A stretch of 64,000 bases of DNA from the NCBI GenBank assembly GCA_016795425.1, contig JAEUHG010000227.1, positions 62,001-126,000 of the forward strand. Reading direction: 5' to 3'. This DNA comes from Verrucomicrobiales bacterium. Its GTDB lineage: Bacteria > Verrucomicrobiota > Verrucomicrobiia > Limisphaerales > CAIMTB01. How positions within the stretch are numbered: position 1 is the first letter of the stretch; each line of letters opens with the position of its first letter. The position numbers and the translations under genes are program-made. Below, piece after piece: positions 39,743-48,834 of the stretch. The notes under the pieces were generated by a model that did not search any database, was not told where the DNA came from, and worked only from the letters and a program-made list of their open reading frames with translations.

Positions 39743-42700
39743 ATGGACAGCCATGGCTTTCCTCGGTGGAGTGTATCCTGGTCCTTCTTCCTGATGGCAT
39801 TCCTGCTGGCTTCTCCAGTCCTGTCGTCCAAGGGCCAAATCGTTCCGGACCAGGTCCTCGTCAAGTACCGGCCTTCACCCCAGGGTCCGCGGTTGCAGGG
39901 TCGTGATGGCCGACTCCTGCCGGCCGGGGCCCGGGTCGTCAGGAATCTGCCGCTGAACGGCTGGCGCCTCATCCAGCTGCCGGAAGGCATGTCATCGACG
40001 GAGGGTCTGAAGTGGTTTCGCGCGCGGCCCGATGTCGTTCATGTCGAGCCCAACTTCCGGTACCAACTCTATGTCGCCCCTAACGATCCGCAGTGGTCCA
40101 TGCTGTCCGGCTTGGAGCGGATTGACGCGGCGACGGGTTGGTCGACCACCACCGGCAGTACGAACCTCGTGGTGGCCATCCTCGATACCGGCATCCAACT
40201 CGATCATCCGGACCTGGCCGCCAACCTGTGGCGCAATGATCGCGAGACCCCTGGCAACGGCCGGGATGACGACGCCAACGGGATGGTGGACGACATCTAC
40301 GGTGCCGACTTTGTCGACGGCGACGGGGACCCTTCGGACGACGCCGGACATGGCACCCACGTCGCCGGGACGATCGGGGCGGTGGGGAACAACTCCCGGG
40401 GAGTCGTAGGGGTTTGCTGGCAGATCCGGTTGATGAGCGTCCGGGTGGGTAAGGCGGATGGCTTTGGGGCCACCGACGCCCTGGTTGGGGCTTTCGACTA
40501 TGTCGTCGCCCAACGGCAACGTGGCGTCAACGTGCGTGTCATCAACTGCAGTTGGGGCGGGAGTTTTCCCAGCGCTGCGCTGCGCGAGGCCATTGCTCGC
40601 GCAGGTGCCGCCGGGATCCTGGTGGTGTGCGCGGCCGGCAATGATCGCCAGGACAATGACGCGCTTCCGTCGTACCCGACCGGGTATGACGTCCCAGAAG
40701 TGCTCTCCGTTGCGGCGTCCACGTCCTGCGATGATAGGGCCGTTTTCAGCAATTTTGGGCGCACGACGGTGGATCTTGCCGCTCCCGGCGCCGGAATCCT
40801 GAGCACCTATCGTGGCGGCGAACGGTACGCCCTGTTGTCAGGGACCTCCATGGCCGCACCGCACGTTGCGGGCGCTGCCGCGCTGGTCTTGTCGCGGCGC
40901 GGCGACCTTACCACCTCCCAATTGCGGGATCTGCTGCTGGCTACCGTCGACCCGGTCAGCGCCTGGTCCAATCGGGTGGTGAGCGGGGGACGGCTGAACG
41001 TGGCTCGCGCTCTGGCGGAAGCCGCGAAACCCACGTTGCCGAGCGGTCCCAAGCCATCTCCGATATCCGGTCGGCTCAAGGCGATGACGCGTTTGTCTTC
41101 CGGGCGATGGGCGGACGATCATAGCGGCGACGCCGTGGTGAGCGCGGACGGGCGATGGGTTGCTTTCGGATCCCAGGCCACGAATCTGGTGGCGGGCGAT
41201 CGGGAAGGGTTTCGCGACATCTTTTTGGCGGACCGCCAGACCGGCGACATCGTTCGGGTGAGCCAAACCCCGGCCGGCGTGGGAGCGGCCGCCGACAGTG
41301 GAGCCGTGGTCATCAGTGCCGACGGCCGGTTCGTGGCGTTCGTGTGTTCGGCGGGTAACCTCACCAGCGGAGATTCCAACGGGCAGGACGATGTCTTCCT
41401 CTGGGATCGTGAAACCCGGCAAATCGAGTTGGTCAGCGTCCGTCAAGGCACGCGCAATTCGGGAAATGCCGGCAGCGATTCGATGTCGATCAGCGCCGAC
41501 GGACAGATCGTGGTCTTCGCGTCGGACGCCTCGAACCTGGTGACTAGCGACACCAACCAGGCGCGGGATGTCTTCGTCAGGGACCGGTCGCGAAACACCA
41601 CGGAGCGTGTCAGCGTGACCTCGACGGGTTCCCAGGCGCGCGGTGGCAGCGAATCTCCTTCGGTGAGCGCGGACGGCCGTTACGTTGCGTTTCATTCGGG
41701 GGCGAACAACCTGGTTCTTCCAGATGGCAACCAGGCATGGGACGTCTTTGTGCGCGATCGCACCGCCGGACGCACCGAGGGTGTCAGCCTGACCGGCGAC
41801 GGCGATAGCGTCTTCCCGGTGATCAGCGGAGATGGCCGGTTCGTATTGTACCATTCGCTCGCAGACAACCTCGACGGCCAGACTTCGGACGATTGGCTCG
41901 CGGTATTCCTTTACGATCGCGAAGCCAAGAGAACCTTGCGAATCAGTCGCGCGCCGGGCTCGGCGACCTCCACCGGCAATTCGTATGCTGACGCCCTGAG
42001 TGCCGATGGCCGGTTCGCCACGGTGACCACCGAATCGGTCGACGTGGCGCCTGGCGGTGCACCGGGTTTTTTCCGGGCATTTCTCTATGATCGTCTGACC
42101 GATACTCTGGGGCCCATTGCCGTGAGTGACGCCGGGCGGTCCGCGGACGACTCCGCGTTCTACACCCGGCTGAGCGCCGATGGCCGGATCCTCGTTTTTA
42201 CTTCCTACGGGGCAAACCTCACCCCGGACGACGGCAACGGCGTTTCGGACGTCTTCGTGCTCGACCGCGGGCCATCAAGGCCCGATCTCGGCACCCGCGC
42301 GGGTTCGGAGGGCACCTGGGCCGGCCTGGGCATTCTCAATTCGCGCTATCCGCAGCGTGCGCAAGCGGCCGTCGACGCCTCCGGTCTTGCCACATTCGAG
42401 GTCCGTCTCGACAACAGCGCTGCATCTCAGGCCTACCGGGTGGCGATCGCGCCGACGGACCTCGCCGCGGGTTGGACGGTACGGGCCTTCGTCGCCGGTA
42501 CCGGCGGCGAGATCACATCGGCGGTGACCGGCTCAGGATGGTCAACGGGCGAACTTGCCGCTGGGGCATCGGTCCGATTGCGTTTGGAACTGCGTCGTCA
42601 GGCCAATGCGGGGCCGGAGATTTCCCTGGTGGGCGCGGTGCGGATGGCATCCTACGGTGCCACCGCGGACGAAGTTCTGGATGCGGTGACGGTGGTTGGC

Positions 42701-44746
42701 ATCGCTCAGGCGCCGCCGCCGGGATTCACGTTGGTGAGTCGCGATGCGGGAGGCCTTCCCGCGGTTCACAACGCCGAAGTGATGAGCCTTTCCTCGGGGG
42801 CGGCGGTGGTCGCTTTTTCCTCCGAGGCCAATCATCTGGTGGCCTCCGGTGATACCAATTTCCAGTCCGACGTCTTTGTGTGGGAACGCGCGACCGGCCA
42901 GGTGCGTCGGGTCAGCGACGCGTCGCCCAGTTCCCAGGCCGACGCGGACAGTCGATACCCCACGATCAGCGACGATGGTCGTCGCGTGGCGTTTCAGTCG
43001 CGTGCCACCAACCTGGTGCCGTTCGATCGCAATGAGGTGGAGGACGTGTTTGTTCGCGATCTCGCCGCCGGTACCATCACCCGGGGGAGTGTATCGACCG
43101 GGGGAACGGAAGGGGGGCGTGGCAGTGAGAGTGCCTTTCTTTCCGGCGGTGGACGGTTCCTCGCTTTCTCCAGCGTCGCCACCAACTTGGTGGCCGGGGA
43201 TGCAAATGGTTCCCAGGATGTCTTTGTGAGGGACCTCGAAACCGGGGCCGTCGAGTGTGTGAGTCGGTCTTTGGGAGGCTCCTTTGGGGATGCCGACAGC
43301 GATGCCGGGGTGTTGTCGGGCGATGGTCGATTCGTGCTCTTCACCAGTTACGCCCAGAATCTGGGGCCGCAGGATACGAATGGTTTCGCCGACGTCTATC
43401 TCTTCGATCGTCTGTCACGGACCATCGAGCTGATCAGCGCCAGCACCAATGGGACCGCGGGCAACGGCCCCAGTGGGGGCGGCTCCGTGAGCGACGATGG
43501 ACGTTGGGTCGCGTTCTTTTCCAACGCTACGGATATCGCGCCCGGCGGAGAGGTCGGGAAAAGCCGGGCCTTCCTGCTCGATCGACCAGCCCGCCAGCTC
43601 CGCCCCATATCCGATTTCCTCGAACCCCTGCCTGGAGGACTCGAAGCGCGTCGCATTCTTCTCAACCGGGATGGAAGCCGGTTCGCCATCGCCGCGGCGG
43701 GCCCGTGCGGCTCAGATGCCGGAGCGTCCCAAGTGTTCGTGGCAAACCGCGACGGATCCCAGGTCCGGCCTGTCACCGCGACGCGGGCCGGCGTACTGGG
43801 CGACGACCATAGCCTGGCGGGTCATTGGAGTGTGGATGGCCGGTTCCTGGGCTTTGAATCCTATGCCCCGAATCTCATCGGCGAGGAAATCCTTCCGGCA
43901 GGACAGGTATTTGTCGCGGACTTGGCGCGGCCGTCGGTGGACGCCCTGGTTCGACGGGAACTCGCCTCGCCTTGGCGCGGGGCCGGGGAGTTGGGGTTGG
44001 AAGCGCAGCAGGTGGCGGAGTTGGTGCCGAGTTCAGGGACGGGTGGCCACGTGTTTCTCATGATGGCCCGCAATACAGGAACCGAGGCGGAGTCGGTGCG
44101 GTTGCGCGGCACGATCTCGACTCCGGCGCGCCTCCTGGTGACCGCCATCGCTCGCACCGGCGTTGGCGAAGACATCACGACCCAATTGCTAAGCACCAAC
44201 GGTTGGACCTCGGGCACCCTCCCATCTGGCGGTGAAATCGCCATCGAACTGGTATTGAGATTGACGACGACCAGTGAGGAGGATCCGTGGTTGGACGTTG
44301 AACTCGTGTCCACGCTCGACGCATCGCGGCGGGATGCGGTGCGCCTCATAGCCCAGGCGGATGCCGATCGGGACGAGGTATCGGATCAATGGGAGAGGGT
44401 GTGGTATGGAGGGTTGACGGCGGTCAACGGGGGGGTGGACTCGGACGGCGATGGAGCCACGGCCCGGGACGAGTGGCGGTCCGGGACCAATCCGCTGGAT
44501 CCTGGGTCCGTCCTGCGCATTGCCGAGGTCCGGCGACGGCCGGACGGTTCCGTGGAAGTGTCCTGGCCCGCCAATAAGGGACGGTTTTACCAGCCGCAAC
44601 GGGCGACGCCCGCCGGGTCCGGTTTTCTTACGGCCGAAGTCGAGGGGCTGCCTGGCGTGGACGGGGTCATGCAATGGGTGGATAAGGCGCCCATCGCCGG
44701 GCCGGGGACGTCGAGCCTATATCGCCTGCGCGTGGAGCCGCCGTGA
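39743..44746 (+). CDS. Giant secreted subtilisin with two seven-bladed propellers
   Basis: A 1667-residue exported protease. Signal peptide residues 1-32, an I9-like propeptide (QVLVKYRP) to about 110, then an S8 catalytic domain about 120-430 with the full triad: Asp in AILDTGIQLDH, His in GHGTHVAG and Ser in GTSMAAPH. Fourteen PD40/TolB-like blades follow in two sets of seven (about 449-847 and 994-1396), each blade carrying S-x-D-G-R-(F/W)-V-x-F and DVF-x-x-D-R. Each set is followed by a homologous beta domain (848-994 and 1396-1541). Near 1545-1590 is a thrombospondin type 3-like calcium segment (DADRDEV, DSDGDGAT), and a C-terminal domain ends FLY-like in SLYRLRV. ATG 39743 starts the signal peptide; GTG 39716 is possible. 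Confidence 0.88.
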   Translation: MDSHGFPRWSVSWSFFLMAFLLASPVLSSKGQIVPDQVLVKYRPSPQGPRLQGRDGRLLPAGARVVRNLPLNGWRLIQLPEGMSSTEGLKWFRARPDVVHVEPNFRYQLYVAPNDPQWSMLSGLERIDAATGWSTTTGSTNLVVAILDTGIQLDHPDLAANLWRNDRETPGNGRDDDANGMVDDIYGADFVDGDGDPSDDAGHGTHVAGTIGAVGNNSRGVVGVCWQIRLMSVRVGKADGFGATDALVGAFDYVVAQRQRGVNVRVINCSWGGSFPSAALREAIARAGAAGILVVCAAGNDRQDNDALPSYPTGYDVPEVLSVAASTSCDDRAVFSNFGRTTVDLAAPGAGILSTYRGGERYALLSGTSMAAPHVAGAAALVLSRRGDLTTSQLRDLLLATVDPVSAWSNRVVSGGRLNVARALAEAAKPTLPSGPKPSPISGRLKAMTRLSSGRWADDHSGDAVVSADGRWVAFGSQATNLVAGDREGFRDIFLADRQTGDIVRVSQTPAGVGAAADSGAVVISADGRFVAFVCSAGNLTSGDSNGQDDVFLWDRETRQIELVSVRQGTRNSGNAGSDSMSISADGQIVVFASDASNLVTSDTNQARDVFVRDRSRNTTERVSVTSTGSQARGGSESPSVSADGRYVAFHSGANNLVLPDGNQAWDVFVRDRTAGRTEGVSLTGDGDSVFPVISGDGRFVLYHSLADNLDGQTSDDWLAVFLYDREAKRTLRISRAPGSATSTGNSYADALSADGRFATVTTESVDVAPGGAPGFFRAFLYDRLTDTLGPIAVSDAGRSADDSAFYTRLSADGRILVFTSYGANLTPDDGNGVSDVFVLDRGPSRPDLGTRAGSEGTWAGLGILNSRYPQRAQAAVDASGLATFEVRLDNSAASQAYRVAIAPTDLAAGWTVRAFVAGTGGEITSAVTGSGWSTGELAAGASVRLRLELRRQANAGPEISLVGAVRMASYGATADEVLDAVTVVGIAQAPPPGFTLVSRDAGGLPAVHNAEVMSLSSGAAVVAFSSEANHLVASGDTNFQSDVFVWERATGQVRRVSDASPSSQADADSRYPTISDDGRRVAFQSRATNLVPFDRNEVEDVFVRDLAAGTITRGSVSTGGTEGGRGSESAFLSGGGRFLAFSSVATNLVAGDANGSQDVFVRDLETGAVECVSRSLGGSFGDADSDAGVLSGDGRFVLFTSYAQNLGPQDTNGFADVYLFDRLSRTIELISASTNGTAGNGPSGGGSVSDDGRWVAFFSNATDIAPGGEVGKSRAFLLDRPARQLRPISDFLEPLPGGLEARRILLNRDGSRFAIAAAGPCGSDAGASQVFVANRDGSQVRPVTATRAGVLGDDHSLAGHWSVDGRFLGFESYAPNLIGEEILPAGQVFVADLARPSVDALVRRELASPWRGAGELGLEAQQVAELVPSSGTGGHVFLMMARNTGTEAESVRLRGTISTPARLLVTAIARTGVGEDITTQLLSTNGWTSGTLPSGGEIAIELVLRLTTTSEEDPWLDVELVSTLDASRRDAVRLIAQADADRDEVSDQWERVWYGGLTAVNGGVDSDGDGATARDEWRSGTNPLDPGSVLRIAEVRRRPDGSVEVSWPANKGRFYQPQRATPAGSGFLTAEVEGLPGVDGVMQWVDKAPIAGPGTSSLYRLRVEPP
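41089..44370 (+). repeat. Duplicated [seven-blade propeller + beta domain] unit
   Basis: Unit 1 spans about 41089-42720 and unit 2 about 42721-44370. Each has seven blades of roughly 57 residues, then a beta domain of about 145 residues. The two beta domains share the pattern V-x-A-x-x-x-(T)-G-x-(G)-E-(D)-I-T-x-x-(L/V)-x-x-x-G-W-(S/T)-(S/T)-G-x-L. The duplication is visible only at protein level. Confidence 0.75.
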
Positions 44747-44798
44747 GCTGGGGATTCCGGCTGGCGTTTGGGCGGATTTCGGCCCATTTTGGGGCGGG

Positions 44799-45152
44799 AT
44801 GAATTTCATTCTATCCACGCATAACATCACTCTCACCAAGGCCATCGAGGATCACATCCTGACACGGGTTGAGAAACTGGAGCGACTCTTCACACGCGCC
44901 CTGGAAGCGCGCGTGATCATCGAGCATGACCATACCCGCGGGGCCGACAAGGCGTTCAAATGCTCCATCCGCCTGGGGGTGCGAGGAAACGACCTCTATG
45001 CTGAAGATGTGGAGGCCGACCTGTACGAAGCCATCGATCTGGTGGCCAAAAAAGTCGAGCAACAGATCCGCAAGCGACAGAACAAGGTGAAAGCTCGGAA
45101 GCATACCGAAGCTGCGACCATCAAGCGCAAGCGCCAGGACCGTGGCGAATGA
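44799..45152 (+). CDS. hpf: Ribosome hibernation promoting factor, short form
   Basis: A 117-residue protein of the HPF/RaiA family (MNFILSTHNITLTKAIEDHI, followed by DDLYEAIDL-type and KKVEQQIRKRQNK elements near the end). It binds the 30S decoding region and silences ribosomes in stationary phase. It lacks the C-terminal dimerisation domain of long HPF, so it is the short type. The ATG at 44799 is set by homology; the upstream frame is an extension. Its TGA overlaps the ATG of the amidohydrolase gene (ATGA). Confidence 0.88.
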   Translation: MNFILSTHNITLTKAIEDHILTRVEKLERLFTRALEARVIIEHDHTRGADKAFKCSIRLGVRGNDLYAEDVEADLYEAIDLVAKKVEQQIRKRQNKVKARKHTEAATIKRKRQDRGE

Positions 45153-46423
45153 CGCTGGTTCGCTCCAGAATCCTGCTCCCGATCACCGCGCCGCCCATCG
45201 AAGACGGCGCGGTTCTCATTTCCGGTTCGCGCATCCAGACCGTCGGCCGCTGGTCGGAACTCTCCCGGAACCATGCCGGTGTTTCCGTCGATCTTGGCGA
45301 CACCGTTCTGCTTCCAGGCCTGGTCAATGCCCATTGCCACCTCGACTACTCGAATTTCGCAGGATTCCTGGCGCCGCAGCGGCATTTCACGGACTGGATC
45401 CAAGGGGTGCTTCCCTTGAAGGCTCAATGGGGTTTCAGCGAATATGCGGCTTCCTGGTTGAATGGCGCCCGCCAGTTGCTGGCTTCTGGCTGCACCACCG
45501 TTCTCGATATCGAAGCGGTTCCGGAATTGCTCCCCGATTCCTGGCAAACCACCCCTCTCCACGTGATGTCGGCCCTGGAAATGACAGGCGTCCGCTCAGG
45601 CCGACCGGCCGCCGCCGTCCTCGCCGAGGCCCTGGTCAACGTTGATCGACTCAGCCACCCGCGGTGCCGGGTGGCCCTCGCTCCCCACGCGCCCTACTCC
45701 ACTCTGCCGGACCTGCTCGCCCTCACCGCTCAAGTCGCACGGCAGCGCTCGCTGCCGGTGACCATCCACGTCGGTGAATCAGCGGATGAATTCGAGATGT
45801 TTGTTCATGCCCGGGGAAGGATGTACGATTGGCTGCGACCTCAAAGGGACCTTCGGGACTGCGGGCATGGGACCCCGCTCAGCCACGTAGCCCGCCAGGG
45901 GCTCCTCGGACCCCACACCCTTGTCGCCCACCTGAATTACCTTGGCGAGGGCGATCTCGAGTGGCTCGCCTCGAGCGGAGCCTCGGTGGTTCATTGCCCA
46001 AGAAGCCACGCCTACTTTGGGCACCAGCGATTCCCCTACGATGCCTTGAGACGCGCCGGTGTCCGGGTCTGTCTGGGAACCGACAGTCTGCTCACCATGC
46101 GTAAGAACGGCCGGTGGCTGCCGCAGCTCAACTTTCAGGAGGAACTCACCGAAGCCGTGTGGACCTTGCCCGATACAAAACCGTCCGAAGTATTGAGACT
46201 GGCGACAGTCGAGGCGGCGGAGGCGCTGGGAGGGTTTGGCAGCGCCGGTGCCTTGCGGTCCGGCGTCTCCGCGGACCTTGCCGTGGCTCCTTATGGCGGA
46301 TCCATCGAACGCGTCCACGAGGCCTTGGTCACTCGCGAAGCGCGCATCGAGGCCGTGATGATTGCCGGTCGCTGGGTGCATGGGCCAAGGGCCGAAGCCG
46401 TGCCCGAAGGATCCGCGTCGTGA
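45149..46423 (+). CDS. Amidohydrolase-family deaminase
   Basis: A 424-residue metal-dependent hydrolase with a TIM barrel. Metal ligands are visible as NAHCHLDY (HxH, about residue 56), HVGES (about 206), HCPRSH (about 288) and GTDSLL (about 313). This set fits the adenosine/guanine deaminase-like branch that includes MtaD, SAH deaminase and aminodeoxyfutalosine deaminase. HCPRSHAYFGH is the wording often met in the last of these, which acts in futalosine-type menaquinone synthesis, but no other mqn gene is nearby, so I leave the substrate open. Coupled to hpf (ATGA) and to the SDR gene (GTGA). Confidence 0.75.
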   Translation: MTLVRSRILLPITAPPIEDGAVLISGSRIQTVGRWSELSRNHAGVSVDLGDTVLLPGLVNAHCHLDYSNFAGFLAPQRHFTDWIQGVLPLKAQWGFSEYAASWLNGARQLLASGCTTVLDIEAVPELLPDSWQTTPLHVMSALEMTGVRSGRPAAAVLAEALVNVDRLSHPRCRVALAPHAPYSTLPDLLALTAQVARQRSLPVTIHVGESADEFEMFVHARGRMYDWLRPQRDLRDCGHGTPLSHVARQGLLGPHTLVAHLNYLGEGDLEWLASSGASVVHCPRSHAYFGHQRFPYDALRRAGVRVCLGTDSLLTMRKNGRWLPQLNFQEELTEAVWTLPDTKPSEVLRLATVEAAEALGGFGSAGALRSGVSADLAVAPYGGSIERVHEALVTREARIEAVMIAGRWVHGPRAEAVPEGSAS

Positions 46424-47148
46424 ACTCCACCACCACTGAACGAGTGGCTTGGATCACCGGTGCCGCCGGCGGCCTCGGCAGCGCGTTGGTGAGTGCGTTT
46501 GCCGCGGCGGGCTATCGTGTGGCGGCTGCCGGGCATTCCACCTTGCCCAACGTGGAATTGGAGTCGGCGCGCGTTTGGCCCATGCGTCTCGATGTCACCC
46601 GCGCCGACGAGGTTTGCCGCGCCGTTTCGCAGATCGAGCAGCGATGGGGCGGGATCGATGTGCTGGTGAACAACGCCGGAATTTGTGCCGATCACCTGTT
46701 GGCCCAAATGAACGACGCGGAGTGGGACCGGGTCCTGGCGGTCAACTTGAAGGGACCGTTCCTGTGCTGCCGGGAAGTGGTGCCATCCATGATCCAGAGG
46801 CGCCTGGGCCATATCCTCAATGTGGCTTCTGATGTTGCTCGGCGCGGCGGTCGAGGACGTTCCAATTACGCCGCTTCCAAAGCCGGACTCATCGGGCTTT
46901 CGCTCTCGTTGGCGCAGGAATTGGGGGGCTTCGGAATTTGCGTGAATGCGGTCATTCCCGGGTTTATGTCCACGCCCATGACAACCGGACTGGATGCTCG
47001 ACGTGCGCGGGAGTTCCAGGATGCCAGCGTATTGGGCGCCTGGGTGGAGCCTGTCCGGGTGGCGCGCTTTATGGTCGACCTGGCGGGTCATTCTCATATC
47101 TCCGGACAGGTGCTTCAAGTGGATGGGCGAGTGAGCCGTTGGACCTAA
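46420..47148 (+). CDS. Short-chain dehydrogenase/reductase (FabG-like)
   Basis: A 242-residue NAD(P)-dependent oxidoreductase. Cofactor motif TGAAGGLGSAL near residue 12, NNAG near 82, catalytic Ser in VASDVA and YxxxK in NYAASKAGL near 148. The C-terminal HISGQVLQVDG strand is typical of FabG-like SDRs. It could reduce a 3-oxoacyl substrate, but it lies in an operon with an amidohydrolase and hpf rather than with fab genes, so I give no pathway. The GTG start overlaps the amidohydrolase stop and is fixed by the SDR N-terminus; the frame itself is open further upstream. Confidence 0.82.
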   Translation: MNSTTTERVAWITGAAGGLGSALVSAFAAAGYRVAAAGHSTLPNVELESARVWPMRLDVTRADEVCRAVSQIEQRWGGIDVLVNNAGICADHLLAQMNDAEWDRVLAVNLKGPFLCCREVVPSMIQRRLGHILNVASDVARRGGRGRSNYAASKAGLIGLSLSLAQELGGFGICVNAVIPGFMSTPMTTGLDARRAREFQDASVLGAWVEPVRVARFMVDLAGHSHISGQVLQVDGRVSRWT

Positions 47149-47241
47149 GGCTGCTCGTGGCAGAGCCGCCGCCCGAGGTTGTCGCGATAGAAGGCTTTCG
47201 TTTCGACCTTCTGTCCTCTAGCGTGACGGCCCCCATAGCAC

Positions 47242-47862
47242 ATGTCTCCACTCGAGGAACAGGCGCTCATCGAACACTGCCGCGGAGGCGATCCTGTTGC
47301 TTGGGATAAGTTCATTTCGCAGTACTACCCTCCGATGGGGAGGTATATCTGCCAACTGGTGCCGGACGCCACATACGAGGATGTCGAGGAAATCTGCCAG
47401 GACGCATTCCTTGCTGCCATTCGGTCACTGGGATCCTTTCGCGGACAGTGCCAGATCCAAACTTGGTTGTTCCGGATTGCCGGCAACAAAGCCCGCGATT
47501 TCCGTGACCGACGCCTGGCGGCCAAGCGCGGCGGAGGTCGGGTTCCATTGTCTATCGACGCCGAAGACCCGGTGACCGGGCAGCGCCCCGACCCGCCGTC
47601 CACCAGCCCGATGCCCGACCAGCGGTTGGTCGCGGAGGAATCGATGGCGGAGGTGCGACGGGGATTGGATCAACTTGGCGATCTTTGTCGTGAGATCCTT
47701 GAGCTTCGGTATTTCGCCGACCTGGATTACGAAGCGATCGGCGAGGTCCTTGGTACCAATCCGAAGACCGTGAGTTCGCGGCTGAGTCGGTGCCTGCACC
47801 GGCTAGGGGATCTGCTGGCTCAAACTCAGGCCAGGGAGAAGATGGGCACCAAATCCGTCTAA
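47242..47862 (+). CDS. ECF-family RNA polymerase sigma factor
   Basis: A 206-residue extracytoplasmic-function sigma factor. Region 2 covers residues 15-85 (WDKFISQYYPPMGRYI, DVEEICQDAFLAAIRSLGSF, WLFRIAGNKARDF); region 4 lies at about 140-195, with REILELRYFADLDYEAIGEVLG followed by KTVSSRLSRCL as the recognition helix. A Pro-rich linker of about 50 residues joins them. The next gene, 12 bp downstream, encodes a membrane protein with a long cytoplasmic N-terminus and is the likely anti-sigma factor. The target regulon is unknown. Confidence 0.88.
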   Translation: MSPLEEQALIEHCRGGDPVAWDKFISQYYPPMGRYICQLVPDATYEDVEEICQDAFLAAIRSLGSFRGQCQIQTWLFRIAGNKARDFRDRRLAAKRGGGRVPLSIDAEDPVTGQRPDPPSTSPMPDQRLVAEESMAEVRRGLDQLGDLCREILELRYFADLDYEAIGEVLGTNPKTVSSRLSRCLHRLGDLLAQTQAREKMGTKSV

Positions 47863-47874
47863 TCACGAGCCGGC

Positions 47875-48804
47875 ATGTCGAAAGAGCCCCATCAATTGGC
47901 CCACCAGCGGCTCGTCGCGCTCGCCCAGGAGAGGCGGCGCGTGGCGGAGAAACTTCCGCCGCTGGGTGCCTTCGCCCGCCAGCGTCTGTTAACCGAAGCC
48001 GAGCGCCTTCAGAAGGAGTCGCCCCGATTGTCCGAGAGTTCCTCCGCCGGCGCGCCTAAGGGAAACGTCTGGGGCGCGTGGCTGACTTGGTTGGGTGTCG
48101 CCGCTGCCGCGGCGGTGTTGATCTTGGTGATTCGGTTGGCCGATTCCGGACCGACTCCCGGCCCAGTCTCCGTGGCGAGTGCCACCAAGTCAGAGATGGA
48201 ACGTGCCGCCCTTCCCGCCGATCTTCAGAGCGACGCCTCCACCGCTGCCGCTGCGGTTGGCGGAGGCGACATCGCGGCAGCGCCACCACCTGTCCTCGCG
48301 TCGCCGGCCGAAGGCAACGAGTTCGCTTCCGCACCCACTTCTGCCGATCTTTCCCCAACCGTCCCGAGCACTCCCGCCCTGGACCATGCCATGCCGTCAG
48401 CTGGGAGGCAGGGCCTCATGCTGCGTTCCGCGCAGCGGATTCGACGGCGGTACGAGGGCGTCACGTCCCACGGCAGCGCTCCACCCTTTCTGCGGAGCTT
48501 TGAGGTCACGCAGCGGGGCTATTTGCTCAATCTGCGTGAGCCAGACGGTTCGTCCTACACCGGAAGGGTCACCCAGCTCCCGCGACGCACCGGCCAGACA
48601 GGCCCCATGGAATGGTCGTTCGAGGGAAAAGGTCTCCAGCAAGGGCGTTCCGAGACGGTATGGATCGTCGGTAATTTTCAGGATAAATCGGGCGTCGCGG
48701 GGCCGTCCTCCACGCCGCCGGTGCTCGACGCCACTCTCACCGCGACGATCCAGATCGGGGGAACCAACCTCTTCGAGCTGCGGGCGACACCCTCCGACCC
48801 TTGA
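47875..48804 (+). CDS. Putative membrane anti-sigma factor
   Basis: A 309-residue protein that I do not recognise by family. The cytoplasmic part (1-60) is helical and charged, with one membrane helix at about 68-88 (WLTWLGVAAAAAVLILVIRL), then a low-complexity Ala/Pro/Ser linker to about 175 and a C-terminal beta-rich domain (about 180-309). The place directly behind an ECF sigma gene, with a single helix, is the usual layout for an anti-sigma factor. No ZAS zinc motif (HxxxCxxC) is present, so this is inference from context. It converges with the crp operon. Confidence 0.5.
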   Translation: MSKEPHQLAHQRLVALAQERRRVAEKLPPLGAFARQRLLTEAERLQKESPRLSESSSAGAPKGNVWGAWLTWLGVAAAAAVLILVIRLADSGPTPGPVSVASATKSEMERAALPADLQSDASTAAAAVGGGDIAAAPPPVLASPAEGNEFASAPTSADLSPTVPSTPALDHAMPSAGRQGLMLRSAQRIRRRYEGVTSHGSAPPFLRSFEVTQRGYLLNLREPDGSSYTGRVTQLPRRTGQTGPMEWSFEGKGLQQGRSETVWIVGNFQDKSGVAGPSSTPPVLDATLTATIQIGGTNLFELRATPSDP

Positions 48805-48807
48805 GAC

Positions 48808-48834
48808 AGGTTCAATCTCGGGTCGATCGAACCT
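48808..48834. terminator. Hairpin between convergent anti-sigma and crp genes
   Basis: Arms AGGTTCAATC (48808-48817) and GATCGAACCT (48825-48834) pair over ten positions with one A-C mismatch and a seven-base loop. It lies in the 29 bp between the two stop codons and its right arm reaches the last base of the crp gene, so it may stop transcription from both sides. No T run follows on either strand. Confidence 0.45.
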
